The position numbers and the translations under genes were made by a program. This document shows positions 52,472 to 61,230 of a stretch of 64,000 bases of DNA, in pieces. Under the pieces are notes generated by a model. The model searched no databases. It was not told the origin of the DNA and saw only the letters and a program-made list of their open reading frames with translations. This DNA comes from Paenibacillus sp. FSL R5-0345. GTDB lineage: Bacteria > Bacillota > Bacilli > Paenibacillales > Paenibacillaceae. The stretch's first letter is position 1. Each line of letters starts with the position of its first letter. The stretch is taken from positions 5,642,001 through 5,706,000 of the forward strand of contig NZ_CP009281.1 of the NCBI RefSeq assembly GCF_000758585.1. Direction: 5' to 3'.

Positions 52472-53404
52472 TTAACCGTGAATCGTATTTAATACAAGTA
52501 CGATCAAACTAACTGTCAGGTAGTTAATGGAGAAGAGGAAGTTCTTCTTCGCCCAGACTTCATCATCTTTAGCCTTAAAGCCCATCAAGGTCAATACTAA
52601 CCAAGCCAAGGACAACGCTGTTGAAATGATTAGATAAAATATGCCTGCGTAATCGTAGGCGTACATTAACACTGGAATAGGCAGCAAAAGGGCTACATAA
52701 GGAATCATCTGAAATTTCGTACGCCGCGTTCCTTTAACTACAGGTAGCAATGGAAATCCTGCCGCTCTATATTCTTCTTTACGTCTTATACCCAAAGCCC
52801 AGAAGTGAGGAGGCTGCCATAAAAACAACATGGCAAAAATCAGCCAAGCACCTAGATCAACGCTTCCTGAAACCGCGACATAACCAATTACCGGAGGCAT
52901 CGCTCCAGAAATTGCACCTACTGAGGTGCTCCATGTTGATGTCCGCTTCAACCAAAGCGTGTATACTACAACGTAAACGAACATGCCAACAATTCCAAAC
53001 AGACCGGCAAGCATACCCGAAAAAGCAAACAGTACGATCAAACCTGCAATACCAAGCCCAATGGCGTATAATAATACAATGTTTGGTTTCAGTCGTCCTG
53101 TAGGAAGCCCCCTTTCACGGGTTCTTTCCATCTTCATGTCCAGGTCACGGTCGAAATAGTTATTAAAAACACAGGCCGAAGCCATAACCAGCATTGTTCC
53201 TAGCAGAGTTAGAACTAACCTGCCGTAATTAACATCCCAACCTGAGGCAAGCCAATATCCCGCAAAGGCCGCAATGAGGTTAGATCGGATAATACCGGGT
53301 TTTGTTACGGTAATGAAATCACGCCAGCCAGCACCTTCCGGTGGAGATTTTGCAGACATAGCTGCTGAGTCGGAAGAAGCTTGAAATGTTATATGATTGT
53401 CCAC
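52472..53404 (-). CDS. ctaB: Protoheme IX farnesyltransferase (heme O synthase)
   Basis: A 310-aa UbiA-family prenyltransferase with about nine helices. The NNYFDRDLD motif (NxxxDxxxD) binds Mg-farnesyl diphosphate, and the following R-T-R-x-R-x-L-P-T-G-R and the second motif region YTLWLKRTS are present. It makes heme O, which CtaA (38.9 kb) converts to heme A. It starts with GTG after GGAGG. The N-terminal 25 residues are polar and extra to the fold. Confidence 0.95.
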   Translation of the reverse strand: MDNHITFQASSDSAAMSAKSPPEGAGWRDFITVTKPGIIRSNLIAAFAGYWLASGWDVNYGRLVLTLLGTMLVMASACVFNNYFDRDLDMKMERTRERGLPTGRLKPNIVLLYAIGLGIAGLIVLFAFSGMLAGLFGIVGMFVYVVVYTLWLKRTSTWSTSVGAISGAMPPVIGYVAVSGSVDLGAWLIFAMLFLWQPPHFWALGIRRKEEYRAAGFPLLPVVKGTRRTKFQMIPYVALLLPIPVLMYAYDYAGIFYLIISTALSLAWLVLTLMGFKAKDDEVWAKKNFLFSINYLTVSLIVLVLNTIHG

Positions 53405-53645
53405 ACCTAATGATCCTCCTTCTAAACGAACATCTAACGTTCTAGCCGAAGCATTTAAAACTTCGCTGTTAACTTTATCATAACAAACCCGTGAAGACTT
53501 TGACAGTCATGGGGCAGTAAGTTCATGAATTCGACAATTACGTGACAATAATTATTTTATATTTATTGCAATCCCCTTAATAACCTGAGCTGTATTTGGG
53601 TAATTATTAATAGAGAACTTCCGAACAACAAAGGAGAACTGACCA

Positions 53646-54647
53646 ATGGATACTGCTACACATTTAGTTATGGGCCTAGGCTTAGCTGGGCTTTCCTTCG
53701 TTGATCCCATCGTTGCTTCTGATCCGAAACTGGCCGGAGCTGTTATGCTGGCAACGGTTCTCGCCTCTCAGGCTCCTGATGCTGATACTGCGCTGCGACT
53801 GAAGGACAATGCATTGTATATTCGTAACCACCGAGGAATCACACATTCCCTACCCTTTCTAATTCTATGGCCCGCCCTGATTTCCTTCGTGTTAGGGCCC
53901 TTATTCGGCTTTACTGATTTACAAGCCCTAAGCCATATTGCGCTATGGAGCTTCATTGGTGTAGGTGTTCACGTATTTTCTGATCTATTTAATACCTATG
54001 GAACTCAGGCTGCTCGTCCATTCACGGAGAAATGGATTGCCTGGAACATCATCCATATTTTTGATCCGTTTATATTTGGTAGCCATATCGCTGCCATCCT
54101 TCTCTGGATCACCGGTATCGTTCCACCGCAACCTTTATTTATTACGCTTTATGCCTGTACTATTCTTTATTATATTTGGAGAACCGTCGTTCACGCTCGC
54201 CTTACGCGTAATATCAAGCTTAAGGATTTACATCATAATGTCGGCGAACGTTATATTGTAATCCCTACAATTTCACTAAAGCGCTGGAACGTAGTAAAAG
54301 TAAAACAAGATGGCAGCTATAATGTTGGGCAGTTAGTGAATAACCGTCTGGAATGGTTCAAACATGCTGTTTGCTCGAATCATCCCGCTGTAGAGATATC
54401 CAAGTCGCACCCTGATATTCAGTCTTTTCTATACTTCACCTCTTATGCAGTAGCCGAAGTGGAGGAACTTCCTTCAGGATATATGGTGCGCTGGGGGGAC
54501 GTGCGTTATTTACACCGCAAACAATACCCATTTGTGGCTGTATTAGTGATGGACAATCAATATCGACCTTTAAATACGTATGTAGGTTGGCTTAGCAGCG
54601 AGAAGCTCGACAAACGATTTTCCATTGATCCCGGTTCTTTACGATGA
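53646..54647 (+). CDS. Membrane-bound metal-dependent hydrolase (YdjM/DUF457 family)
   Basis: A 333-aa protein. The N-terminal half has membrane helices and the family motifs SQAPDADT and NHRGITHS plus VHVFSDLFNTYG, giving a His/Asp metal site. The C-terminal part (about 190-333) is soluble and not recognised. Bacillus YdjM-like relatives are of unclear substrate; LexA-regulated members exist in enterobacteria. AAAGGAGAA precedes the ATG. A terminator follows. Confidence 0.85.
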   Translation: MDTATHLVMGLGLAGLSFVDPIVASDPKLAGAVMLATVLASQAPDADTALRLKDNALYIRNHRGITHSLPFLILWPALISFVLGPLFGFTDLQALSHIALWSFIGVGVHVFSDLFNTYGTQAARPFTEKWIAWNIIHIFDPFIFGSHIAAILLWITGIVPPQPLFITLYACTILYYIWRTVVHARLTRNIKLKDLHHNVGERYIVIPTISLKRWNVVKVKQDGSYNVGQLVNNRLEWFKHAVCSNHPAVEISKSHPDIQSFLYFTSYAVAEVEELPSGYMVRWGDVRYLHRKQYPFVAVLVMDNQYRPLNTYVGWLSSEKLDKRFSIDPGSLR

Positions 54648-54684
54648 AACTGTAGACTTACGCAGAGATCTATTCTATAATCAC

Positions 54685-54726
54685 AAAAAATCCCGGAGTA
54701 TGGTTATCATACTCCGGGATTCATTT
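54685..54726. terminator. Bidirectional-type terminator after the YdjM-like gene
   Basis: TCCCGGAGTATG pairs perfectly with CATACTCCGGGA; T-rich sequence follows on plus and A6 precedes. Confidence 0.88.
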
Positions 54727-54755
54727 TAGTAGACATAGAAAGGAAGGCTCTCCTA

Positions 54756-54944
54756 ATGGGTAAAGGACTTTCACTTTGGTTCGCTTGTTCTTCTATTCTT
54801 ATTCTTACAGCCGCTTCAATCGCGATCAGTTATAGCTTTTGGTTGGCACTTCTGCTCGGGTTTCTCTGTGTTATGAATATTGGCTGGGGATTTATCCTCA
54901 AAGCCAAGATCAGACGCAAACAGGAAAGCCTAAGCGCTGATTAG
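54756..54944 (+). CDS. Small membrane protein, unknown
   Basis: A 62-aa protein with two hydrophobic segments (about residues 5-27 and 28-48) and a basic tail (KAKIRRKQE). GAAAGGAAGG lies upstream of the ATG. Its stop is one base before the convergent trpS stop. I do not recognise a family. It is likely a real gene from the start signal and composition. Confidence 0.62.
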   Translation: MGKGLSLWFACSSILILTAASIAISYSFWLALLLGFLCVMNIGWGFILKAKIRRKQESLSAD

Positions 54945-54945
54945 A

Positions 54946-55932
54946 TTAACGAGCTGGCAGAAATCCCATCCGCTCTTTAACTCCATTCAGCGTCTCTGTT
55001 GCAACAATACGTGCGCGACCAGCTCCTTCAGCAAGAATATCTGTGATCGCACCCGAGCTACGAATTTCATTATATCTTTGTTGTAAAGGCTCAAGCGTGG
55101 ATACAACCACTTCAGCAAGATCCTTCTTAAAGCCGCCATACATTTGTCCTTCATAACGATCGGCAATTTGCTGAAGTGTCATTCCAGAACACTCAGAATA
55201 AATACTCATCAAATTACTGATTTCTGGCTTATTAGCCGGATCAAAGATCACTTCACGTCCAGAATCAGTCGTTGCACGGCTGATTTTTTTACGAATTACG
55301 TCCGCTGAATCTAACAGAGCAATATAGCTTCCAGCGTTTGGATTGCTCTTGCTCATTTTTTTGGTGCCATCATCTAGAGACATAATACGTGCGCCAACCT
55401 CTGGGATGTATGGCTCAGGAATGGTAAAGAATTCGCCAAAACGATTATTGAAGCGCCCAGCTAAATCACGAGTCAACTCCAAATGCTGCTTCTGATCTTC
55501 TCCTACCGGCACAAGATCCGCATTATAAACTAGAATATCTGCTGCCATCAGGGAAGGATAGACGAAAAGACCAGCGCCGACAGAATCCTTACCTGATGAT
55601 TTATCTTTAAACTGGGTCATACGCTCCAGCTCGCCCATCGCTGTAAGTGTCGTCATAATCCAGCCTAGTTCAGCGTGCTGCGGCACATGCGACTGCATAT
55701 AAACATTAGAACGTGCAGGATCAATTCCTGCTGCAATAAATAGAGCCGCTACAGACTCTGATTGCTCACGTAGCGCCGCTGGATCTTGAGCTACAGTGAT
55801 CGCATGCATATCGACAACCATAAAGAAACATTGATGATCATCTTGCAGCTTCACAAAATTTTTCAGTGCTCCTATATAGTTCCCCAGTGTAAGTGAACCG
55901 CTCGGCTGAATGCCTGACATTACTTTTTTCAT
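54946..55932 (-). CDS. trpS: Tryptophanyl-tRNA synthetase
   Basis: A 328-aa class I aminoacyl-tRNA synthetase that charges tRNA-Trp. The HIGH-equivalent is GNYIG (residues 17-21) and the KMSKS loop is intact. Its length is usual for bacterial TrpRS (about 330). It is preceded by a T-box leader with a tryptophan specifier, so expression should rise on uncharged tRNA-Trp. Confidence 0.97.
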   Translation of the reverse strand: MKKVMSGIQPSGSLTLGNYIGALKNFVKLQDDHQCFFMVVDMHAITVAQDPAALREQSESVAALFIAAGIDPARSNVYMQSHVPQHAELGWIMTTLTAMGELERMTQFKDKSSGKDSVGAGLFVYPSLMAADILVYNADLVPVGEDQKQHLELTRDLAGRFNNRFGEFFTIPEPYIPEVGARIMSLDDGTKKMSKSNPNAGSYIALLDSADVIRKKISRATTDSGREVIFDPANKPEISNLMSIYSECSGMTLQQIADRYEGQMYGGFKKDLAEVVVSTLEPLQQRYNEIRSSGAITDILAEGAGRARIVATETLNGVKERMGFLPAR

Positions 55933-55974
55933 AATAGAGACCTCCGTTTGATGTAATTTCTAAGTTTCCGAGAA

Positions 55975-56240
55975 CGCAAAAAAAGCCTCATCCGCAAGGG
56001 ACGTGAGACCGTGGTGCCACCCTTATTCGCTGCTTAATCTTGTTAGGACAAGAAGAAAACAGCCTTCGTCTTCCGTTAACGGAGAAGATCCGGCCGGTCT
56101 ACTAGGGCATCTAGCTCCCGTTCAAGCTCGGCGCTCAGGGGTCCATTCATCAGGAGTGTCCTACCGGTTCGCATCAACCACCGGCTTTCTGAAGGTACAA
56201 TACCTGCCTACTTATCCCCGTCATCACATTATCATCATGA
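55975..56240 (-). promoter_or_regulatory. T-box leader, tryptophan-specific
   Basis: On the minus strand AAGGGTGGCACCACGG (56024-56009) is the T-box motif, followed by the terminator stem and a U7 run near 55980. Upstream, the Stem I region contains GAATGGACC with TGG (complement of 56143-56145) in the specifier position, matching tryptophan. It pairs with uncharged tRNA-Trp to allow trpS read-through. Confidence 0.95.
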
Positions 56241-56252
56241 ATTAATGCCTTC

Positions 56253-56281
56253 ATCATAGAACCATAAAGAGAAGTTGTCAA
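56253..56281 (-). promoter_or_regulatory. Sigma-A promoter of trpS
   Basis: Minus-strand TTGACA (56281-56276) and TATGAT (56258-56253) with a 17-bp spacer. Confidence 0.88.
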
Positions 56282-56367
56282 ATCACTTAACCACTACGGT
56301 ATAAATCTGTTATGATAAGGTTATCCATGTTCTATTCGATTACAGTTACGATAAAGGAGCATATCTC

Positions 56368-57342
56368 ATGAAACAGGTGACCAAAGGGCAGTGGGGCGGT
56401 TATGATACTTATATTTTGCACAGCCGTGAACTGGAAGTCACGCTTTTGCCGCGACTAGGAAATAACGTGATTTCATTGTTTGATGTAAAGAATCAACGGG
56501 AAATTCTACGGCGGCCTGATGAAAGCGATCAAGCTTTCTTTATGCAAAAACCTTACCATTTTGGCATGCCGCTATTAATTCCACCCGGAAGAATTCGTAA
56601 GGGCCAATTTCAGTTCGACGGTACAAGTTATCAATTTGACCAGAATACCGCTAATGACAATCATATTCATGGTCTACACCGAACTCAGGCCTGGTGTGTC
56701 AGCGATATTGAAGAAGATGAGGATGGTTGCGCGGTCACTACTGAATTCCGAACGGAAGATGATCCACATTGGATGGAACAATTCCCTATCCCACTTAAAT
56801 TCGAAATGACATTTAGGCTTCAGGAAGCCCGATTTACCCAAACTTTAAAGGTTACAAATCTCGGAGATCATCGAATTCCTTTTGGGATCGGTTATCACAC
56901 CTGGTTTATGATTGATGGAGAACCTGAGCGCTGGAATCTTAAACTCCCAGTAAATAGTATTTATGAACTGAACGATGAATTGCTCCCTAGCGGCAATCTA
57001 ATTCCACTTGGTGATCTGGAAGCCTTGAACACCGGAATGAACATGCAGGGAACTAATTTTGATACTGCTCTTCGCATTGGAGAAAAACAGCCTGTAGAAG
57101 CCCTATTATTACGCGATGATGGTTATGGCCTCCGTTATACCGCTGACGAGAATCTATTCCGTCACTGGGTGCTATATACCAAAGGACCAGCAGATCAATT
57201 TCTGTGCATTGAACCCTATACATGGCTCGCAAATGCACCGAATGTATCCGATGACGCTTCCTTCACAGGCCTCTTAACGATAGAACCCGGACAGAGTCAG
57301 AATCTGACCACCTTGCTGGAAATGATTTATCCTGAGATTTAA
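56368..57342 (+). CDS. Aldose 1-epimerase family protein
   Basis: A 324-aa galactose mutarotase-like protein. The early LPRLGNNVISLFD, NDNHIHGLHR (catalytic-type His) and IPFGIGYHTWF segments and a late CIEPYTW fit the aldose 1-epimerase fold. It interconverts sugar anomers; the exact sugar is uncertain. AAAGGAG precedes the ATG. A possible promoter is TTAACC/TATGAT (56287-56316). It is divergent from trpS. Confidence 0.88.
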   Translation: MKQVTKGQWGGYDTYILHSRELEVTLLPRLGNNVISLFDVKNQREILRRPDESDQAFFMQKPYHFGMPLLIPPGRIRKGQFQFDGTSYQFDQNTANDNHIHGLHRTQAWCVSDIEEDEDGCAVTTEFRTEDDPHWMEQFPIPLKFEMTFRLQEARFTQTLKVTNLGDHRIPFGIGYHTWFMIDGEPERWNLKLPVNSIYELNDELLPSGNLIPLGDLEALNTGMNMQGTNFDTALRIGEKQPVEALLLRDDGYGLRYTADENLFRHWVLYTKGPADQFLCIEPYTWLANAPNVSDDASFTGLLTIEPGQSQNLTTLLEMIYPEI

Positions 57343-57360
57343 AGCAGATATACATTATAT

Positions 57361-57400
57361 CGGTCTTGCCTTGCGATTACGTAAGGAAAGACCGATTTTT
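57361..57400 (+). terminator. Terminator of the aldose epimerase gene
   Basis: CGGTCTT-CCTT-GC pairs with CG-AAGG-AAGACCG and is followed by T7. Confidence 0.9.
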
Positions 57401-57489
57401 TTGTATGATACCTAGCAACAAAGAATTTCTATCCTATCCTCACTTTTATTTCACTAATAATTACCAGCCTTAAAACCTTTCGAAGGGAT

Positions 57490-57519
57490 GCATGAATTAA
57501 CCTCTTAGCGCTCATACTA
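57490..57519 (+). promoter_or_regulatory. Sigma-G promoter of the SASP gene
   Basis: GCATG (57490-57494) and CATACTA (57513-57519) separated by 18 bp match the forespore sigma-G consensus. Confidence 0.8.
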
Positions 57520-57549
57520 TCTTCACAACGGGCGAAGGAGGTGACACAC

Positions 57550-57780
57550 ATGGGTCAAGCAGGTCAAGGTCGTAGCAGCCGTTCCAATAACCTGGTCGTT
57601 CCTCAAGCAACTGCGGCATTGCAACAGTTGAAATATGAAGCAGCACAGGAGCTTGGAGTAACGATCCCAGCTGACGGTTATTACGGGAACTACACTTCTC
57701 GCGAAACTGGTTCTCTGGGCGGTTACATCACTAAACGTCTAGTACAACTGGCAGAACAACAACTGTCCGGTCGTCAGTAA
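57550..57780 (+). CDS. Alpha/beta-type small acid-soluble spore protein
   Basis: A 76-aa SASP that coats and protects DNA in the dormant spore and serves as an amino acid store on germination. The GPR protease site is seen in KYEAAQELG, and the second conserved block is GYYGNYTSRETGSLGGYITKR (in part TSRETGSLGG). GGAGG lies 8 nt before the ATG at 57550, favouring it over a GTG at 57541. A sigma-G promoter and a terminator frame the gene. Confidence 0.96.
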   Translation: MGQAGQGRSSRSNNLVVPQATAALQQLKYEAAQELGVTIPADGYYGNYTSRETGSLGGYITKRLVQLAEQQLSGRQ

Positions 57781-57849
57781 CAACGTTATCTTAAGTGTTT
57801 TATCCGGCTAGGGCATATTAAAAAAGCCTAAAACCGAGTAGCTTTTGAG

Positions 57850-57889
57850 CCCTCTCACACTTCTTTCTGAAGCTGTGGGAGGGTTTTTG
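57850..57889 (+). terminator. Terminator of the SASP gene
   Basis: CCCTCTCACA pairs with TGTGGGAGGG (wobble inside) and is followed by T5. Confidence 0.85.
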
Positions 57890-57894
57890 ATTTT

Positions 57895-58000
57895 CACAAG
57901 AAAAAACGGTCTTACCGTCCTTTTAGTGTCGGTTTCCATTTTTTGCGAGAAGGAGAAGGATAATTTATTACGCAAGCATATAAATTCTTATTTTTAATAT
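57895..58000 (+). repeat. Degenerate relative of the dispersed hairpin repeat
   Basis: ACAAG-AAAAAACGG-CTTACCGTCCTTTT, then TTGCGAGAAGGAGAAGGATAAT and a TTCTTATTTTTAA end echo the parts of the clear copies in order, with many changes. Confidence 0.45.
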
Positions 58001-58027
58001 GAACTATAAAGTTTATGTAAATAACGC

Positions 58028-58438
58028 TTAACCAAAAAATTGTTCGGAACTTTCAGCGTAGGCATTACGAGGAGAACGAATCATCAAGTTGGCCATATTG
58101 TAATTGGACTCCAGCGTAGCATCTACAATCACCATACCCTGTCTAATGGCAAATTCATAAGAAATCTCACCATGTGTCCAACGACGCTTGTACTTCAGGC
58201 TTTCCAGCGCCATTAGTCGAAAAGAAGATTGCTGTCCATCTGTCATCCCTTCTTTCACATCAGTGAACCCCCCACTCCGCCCAGAAAGAGGATTATGCCG
58301 TATACCGAATTTGCCAATCATGTTATTTCGTATTTGCACAAATACCGTACCAGAAGTTAATCCTGATAATTCTTCCTGAAGCTCCTTAAATACCATGTCC
58401 ATCTGTCTTGCTAATGATAGCTGTTCTGTCTTAAGCAT
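58028..58438 (-). CDS. Conserved-looking protein of unknown function
   Basis: A 136-aa soluble protein that I do not recognise. It contains MVFKELQEELSGLTSGTVFVQIRNN (in part), then IGKFGIRHNPLSGR and a likely strand-rich C-terminal half. The ATG at 58438 follows AGGAGG at 6-7 nt. A cre-like site lies about 70 bp upstream, so carbon catabolite control is possible. It is a single gene with no informative neighbour. Confidence 0.7.
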   Translation of the reverse strand: MLKTEQLSLARQMDMVFKELQEELSGLTSGTVFVQIRNNMIGKFGIRHNPLSGRSGGFTDVKEGMTDGQQSSFRLMALESLKYKRRWTHGEISYEFAIRQGMVIVDATLESNYNMANLMIRSPRNAYAESSEQFFG

Positions 58439-58504
58439 ACTTTTCCTCCTAAAAGTTTTGTGAGACTTTGTTTCATCCGAATTCACTTCGTATAAAACTG
58501 TTTT

Positions 58505-58518
58505 TGTAAGCGTTTACT
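58505..58518. promoter_or_regulatory. Candidate cre (CcpA) site
   Basis: TGTAAGCGTTTACT fits the relaxed cre consensus TGWAANCGNTNWCW at every position. It lies 67 bp upstream of the 136-aa protein gene. A single site match is not proof of CcpA control. Confidence 0.45.
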
Positions 58519-58711
58519 CTGTTTTGTGAGCTAGCTGAGTGATTTTTCTAGTTTCGCCTTATATAAGGCTTAAGACTCATTATAGGTTACTAATAAAAGG
58601 TAAACAACATTATTCGGCAAAATTGGGTTATTATCCCTATAGATGCGCGAAATCCATAGAATTATTGTATATTAGTTTTTATAAACCGTGTTTTTTCGAC
58701 ATTTTGCCCTT

Positions 58712-58738
58712 AAAAAAAGCCCCTGCATCAGGGGCTTT
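58712..58738 (-). terminator. Terminator of pepF
   Basis: GCCCCTG / CAGGGGC with a 3-nt loop; U7 on the minus strand. Confidence 0.9.
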
Positions 58739-58802
58739 TGCGTATTCATACTGAAATTCTGTTGTTTTTTCTACCGTAAAATATGTCTTAGTTTAGACTT
58801 TT

Positions 58803-60602
58803 TCAAACTAAGTGCTCCGTCATTTCCAAGAACTCATTAATGTCAGCTACAATCAGATCTGTAGCACCTTGCCAGAAGTCCGGCTTCGTCAGATCCACAC
58901 CCAGATGCTTAAGTACCAGATTCTCTAAAGTCATCACACCAGTATCTTGCAGCAAGCTATCGTATTTATCCGCAAAGGAAGCTCCTTCTTGCAGGGCCAG
59001 TCGATACAAGCCTGTGCTGAACATGTAACCTACGGTGTAAGGGAAGTTGTAGAATGGCACATCCGTGATATAAAAATGCAGTTTAGAAGCCCAGAAATGA
59101 GGATGGTATTCTGAAAGCACCCCACAGAAAGCTTCCTTCTGTGCTTCCACCATCAATTCAGACAGCTCTTCAGCATTTACAAGGCCTTCCTTACGTTTCT
59201 CATAAAAACGAGTCTCGAACAAGAACCGAGCGTGAATGTTCATAAAGAAAGCAACGCTGTTCTGAATCTTCGTTTCAAGCAGCGCCAGCTTCTCTTCAGC
59301 ATTGCTAGCGGCTTTAACCTGAGCGTCAGACACAATGACCTCTGCGAAGGTTGAAGCAGTCTCTGCAACGTTCATAGCGTAGTTCTGATTAAATACAGGT
59401 TGATCATCCAGCAAATAAGAATGATAAGCATGCCCCAGCTCATGCGCCAAGGTTGAAACATTGGAGGTTGTGCCGCTATAGGTCATGAATATCCGTGATT
59501 TCTTGCTCTCAGGGAAGGATGTACAGAATCCTCCAGGACGTTTCCCCGGACGATCCTCAACCTCGATCCAGTTATTATCAAAAGCACGCTCTGCAAACTC
59601 GGCCATCTTCGGACTAAATTTGCGGAACTGGGTAACGATATCTTTAGCAGCCTGATCATATGGGATTTTACCTGAAGATTTGCCCACAGGTGCTTCGACA
59701 TCTACCCACGAGAGAGCATCCAGCCCAAGCAGCTTTGCTTTACGCTGAAGATAGCCCACGAGTGCAGGCTTGCTATTCGTAATCACGTCCCACATCGCAT
59801 TCAAAGTATCTTGTGACATACGATTGATGCTCAGCGGATCTTTCAGAATATCTTCCCAACCTCTTCCTTTATAAAGCTTCAGACGGAAGCCTGCTAAGTG
59901 ATTCAAGGTATCCGCACAGTTATCTGCTGCTTCGGTCCATGCTTCTTCCCATTTGCGGAACATGGATTGACGTACTTTCGGATCAGGATCATCTAGCTTG
60001 TTAAAAGCTTGACCTGCGGAGAGTAGCTTGGTTCCTTCTTCATCCTCAAACGGGATTTTAATCGAGCTTACAATCGTATCATAGTGCCCGCTCCATCCAT
60101 GATATCCGTCAACAGCTAGTTCCAGCGCTAAGCTTTCCAGCTCTGGGCTCATCTTTTCACGGGCCAAATCACGGCTCTCGCTCAGCACGAACGTTAAAGG
60201 AGCAATCTCCGGACGAGCCATCCATTCTGCCCATACCTTGTCCGTAGTCTGACGAAGCACATTACTGAATTGTGAACTGATGCCTTCGAATCCAGCACGC
60301 ATGCTTGTCACTCGGGCCGCCAGTCTTACTGCACCCTTGTCCAGTTGATTCTGAGCGCCCAGACAGTCTGCGAAGGAAGATACCTCCACTAGTCTTCCTG
60401 AACAGCTCTGTAGCAGTTCTATAACCTCGTCCAGCGCCTTGGTAGACTCAACATCCGTTGGAGCTACAGCATTCTTCACCAGACCCTGTAAAGCTGCAAT
60501 ATCTTGCTCAAGATTCTTTAAAAAGCTTTCTAACTCAGAAGACGACGATCCTCCAGGAAATATGGAATCAAGTTCCCAAGTCAGTGATAATGGTTGTTTC
60601 AT
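58803..60602 (-). CDS. pepF: M3 family oligoendopeptidase (PepF type)
   Basis: A 599-aa zinc metallopeptidase that degrades cytoplasmic oligopeptides. The zinc motif HELGH lies in TLAHELGHAYHS (near residue 390), with the third ligand Glu in the following helix (NVAETASTFAEV). Length and the PepF/M3B-like N-terminal domain fit. AAAGGA is located about 12 nt before the ATG. It is a single gene with its own terminator. Confidence 0.94.
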   Translation of the reverse strand: MKQPLSLTWELDSIFPGGSSSSELESFLKNLEQDIAALQGLVKNAVAPTDVESTKALDEVIELLQSCSGRLVEVSSFADCLGAQNQLDKGAVRLAARVTSMRAGFEGISSQFSNVLRQTTDKVWAEWMARPEIAPLTFVLSESRDLAREKMSPELESLALELAVDGYHGWSGHYDTIVSSIKIPFEDEEGTKLLSAGQAFNKLDDPDPKVRQSMFRKWEEAWTEAADNCADTLNHLAGFRLKLYKGRGWEDILKDPLSINRMSQDTLNAMWDVITNSKPALVGYLQRKAKLLGLDALSWVDVEAPVGKSSGKIPYDQAAKDIVTQFRKFSPKMAEFAERAFDNNWIEVEDRPGKRPGGFCTSFPESKKSRIFMTYSGTTSNVSTLAHELGHAYHSYLLDDQPVFNQNYAMNVAETASTFAEVIVSDAQVKAASNAEEKLALLETKIQNSVAFFMNIHARFLFETRFYEKRKEGLVNAEELSELMVEAQKEAFCGVLSEYHPHFWASKLHFYITDVPFYNFPYTVGYMFSTGLYRLALQEGASFADKYDSLLQDTGVMTLENLVLKHLGVDLTKPDFWQGATDLIVADINEFLEMTEHLV

Positions 60603-60720
60603 CTGTACTCACCATTCCTTTGCTCTCATTTGGTTTTCTTTGTAATTGACTTAACACCATGGTAAAGTGAATAACGATACCGGAACATTCATAGCCGATA
60701 AACTTTAGGAGGGCATCCAT

Positions 60721-60912
60721 ATGAAGCCACTACAAATTTCACCGGAAACAGCCATTACGTTATCCAAGCAACTAGGCGTTCCACTGGAACACTTGATGCA
60801 TATGCCCCAACATATTTTGCTACAAAAAATAGCTGAGCTATCCAAAAAGCAGAATTCACCGCAAGCTGAGGATGGAAATGAAGAGTCTCCTTCCGGGAAG
60901 GATTCACAATGA
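60721..60912 (+). CDS. yycC: YycC-like small protein
   Basis: A 63-aa protein starting MKPLQISPETAITLSKQLGV followed by a conserved-looking MHMPQHILLQKIAEL helix and a polar tail. This matches my memory of the YycC family, a small protein of unknown function in Firmicutes. TAGGAGGG lies before the ATG. Its TGA overlaps the next ATG (ATGA), so the two are translationally coupled. Confidence 0.72.
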   Translation: MKPLQISPETAITLSKQLGVPLEHLMHMPQHILLQKIAELSKKQNSPQAEDGNEESPSGKDSQ

Positions 60913-61139
60913 TTCCCTTTAGTCATACCTGGCCTTATGACATTATTTTAGGCGATATGTATGTGCAGTACTGCCCTTTTTGCAACTCGGAGAATGTCCT
61001 TCTTCCTATGAAGCCAAAAGAATTGCAAATCGTTCGTGACGGCAAGAAAAAACTGCTTGTCTTCCCATGTTGCAGCGCCAGCCCCACAGTTGTAGATAAC
61101 GACGGAGATTACCTCCTATTCGATCGGGCAGTTCGATAA
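60909..61139 (+). CDS. Small Cys-rich (zinc ribbon-like) protein, unknown
   Basis: A 76-aa protein with CPFC near residue 22-25 and CC near 54-55, a likely metal-binding set. The rest is short beta-strand-like segments (KKKLLVFPCCSASPTVVDND). It overlaps the yycC-like gene by 4 bp. I do not recognise the family. A structural or nucleic acid-binding role would be guesswork. Confidence 0.72.
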   Translation: MIPFSHTWPYDIILGDMYVQYCPFCNSENVLLPMKPKELQIVRDGKKKLLVFPCCSASPTVVDNDGDYLLFDRAVR

Positions 61140-61177
61140 ATAAAAGGTCATCTGAATCCCAATATTAACATTTTTAT

Positions 61178-61216
61178 AAAGCGCAGACGAGAGCATTACT
61201 CTCTTCTGCGCTTTTT
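61178..61216. terminator. Bidirectional terminator between the Cys-rich gene and the DUF2225 gene
   Basis: AAAGCGCAG-GAGAG pairs with CTCTC-CTGCGCTTT and ends in T5 on plus. Confidence 0.9.
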
Positions 61217-61230
61217 GTTGTTCGTAAACT

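Larger units (their letters stand above)
58439..58802. other. Intergenic region between pepF and the 136-aa gene
   Basis: No gene is seen. It contains a cre-like site (58505-58518) and the pepF terminator (58712-58738). Confidence 0.5.

Noticed and set aside
53460..53520. Plus-strand TTGACA near 53498 as the promoter of the YdjM-like gene
   Set aside because: No acceptable -10 hexamer occurs 16-18 bp downstream.
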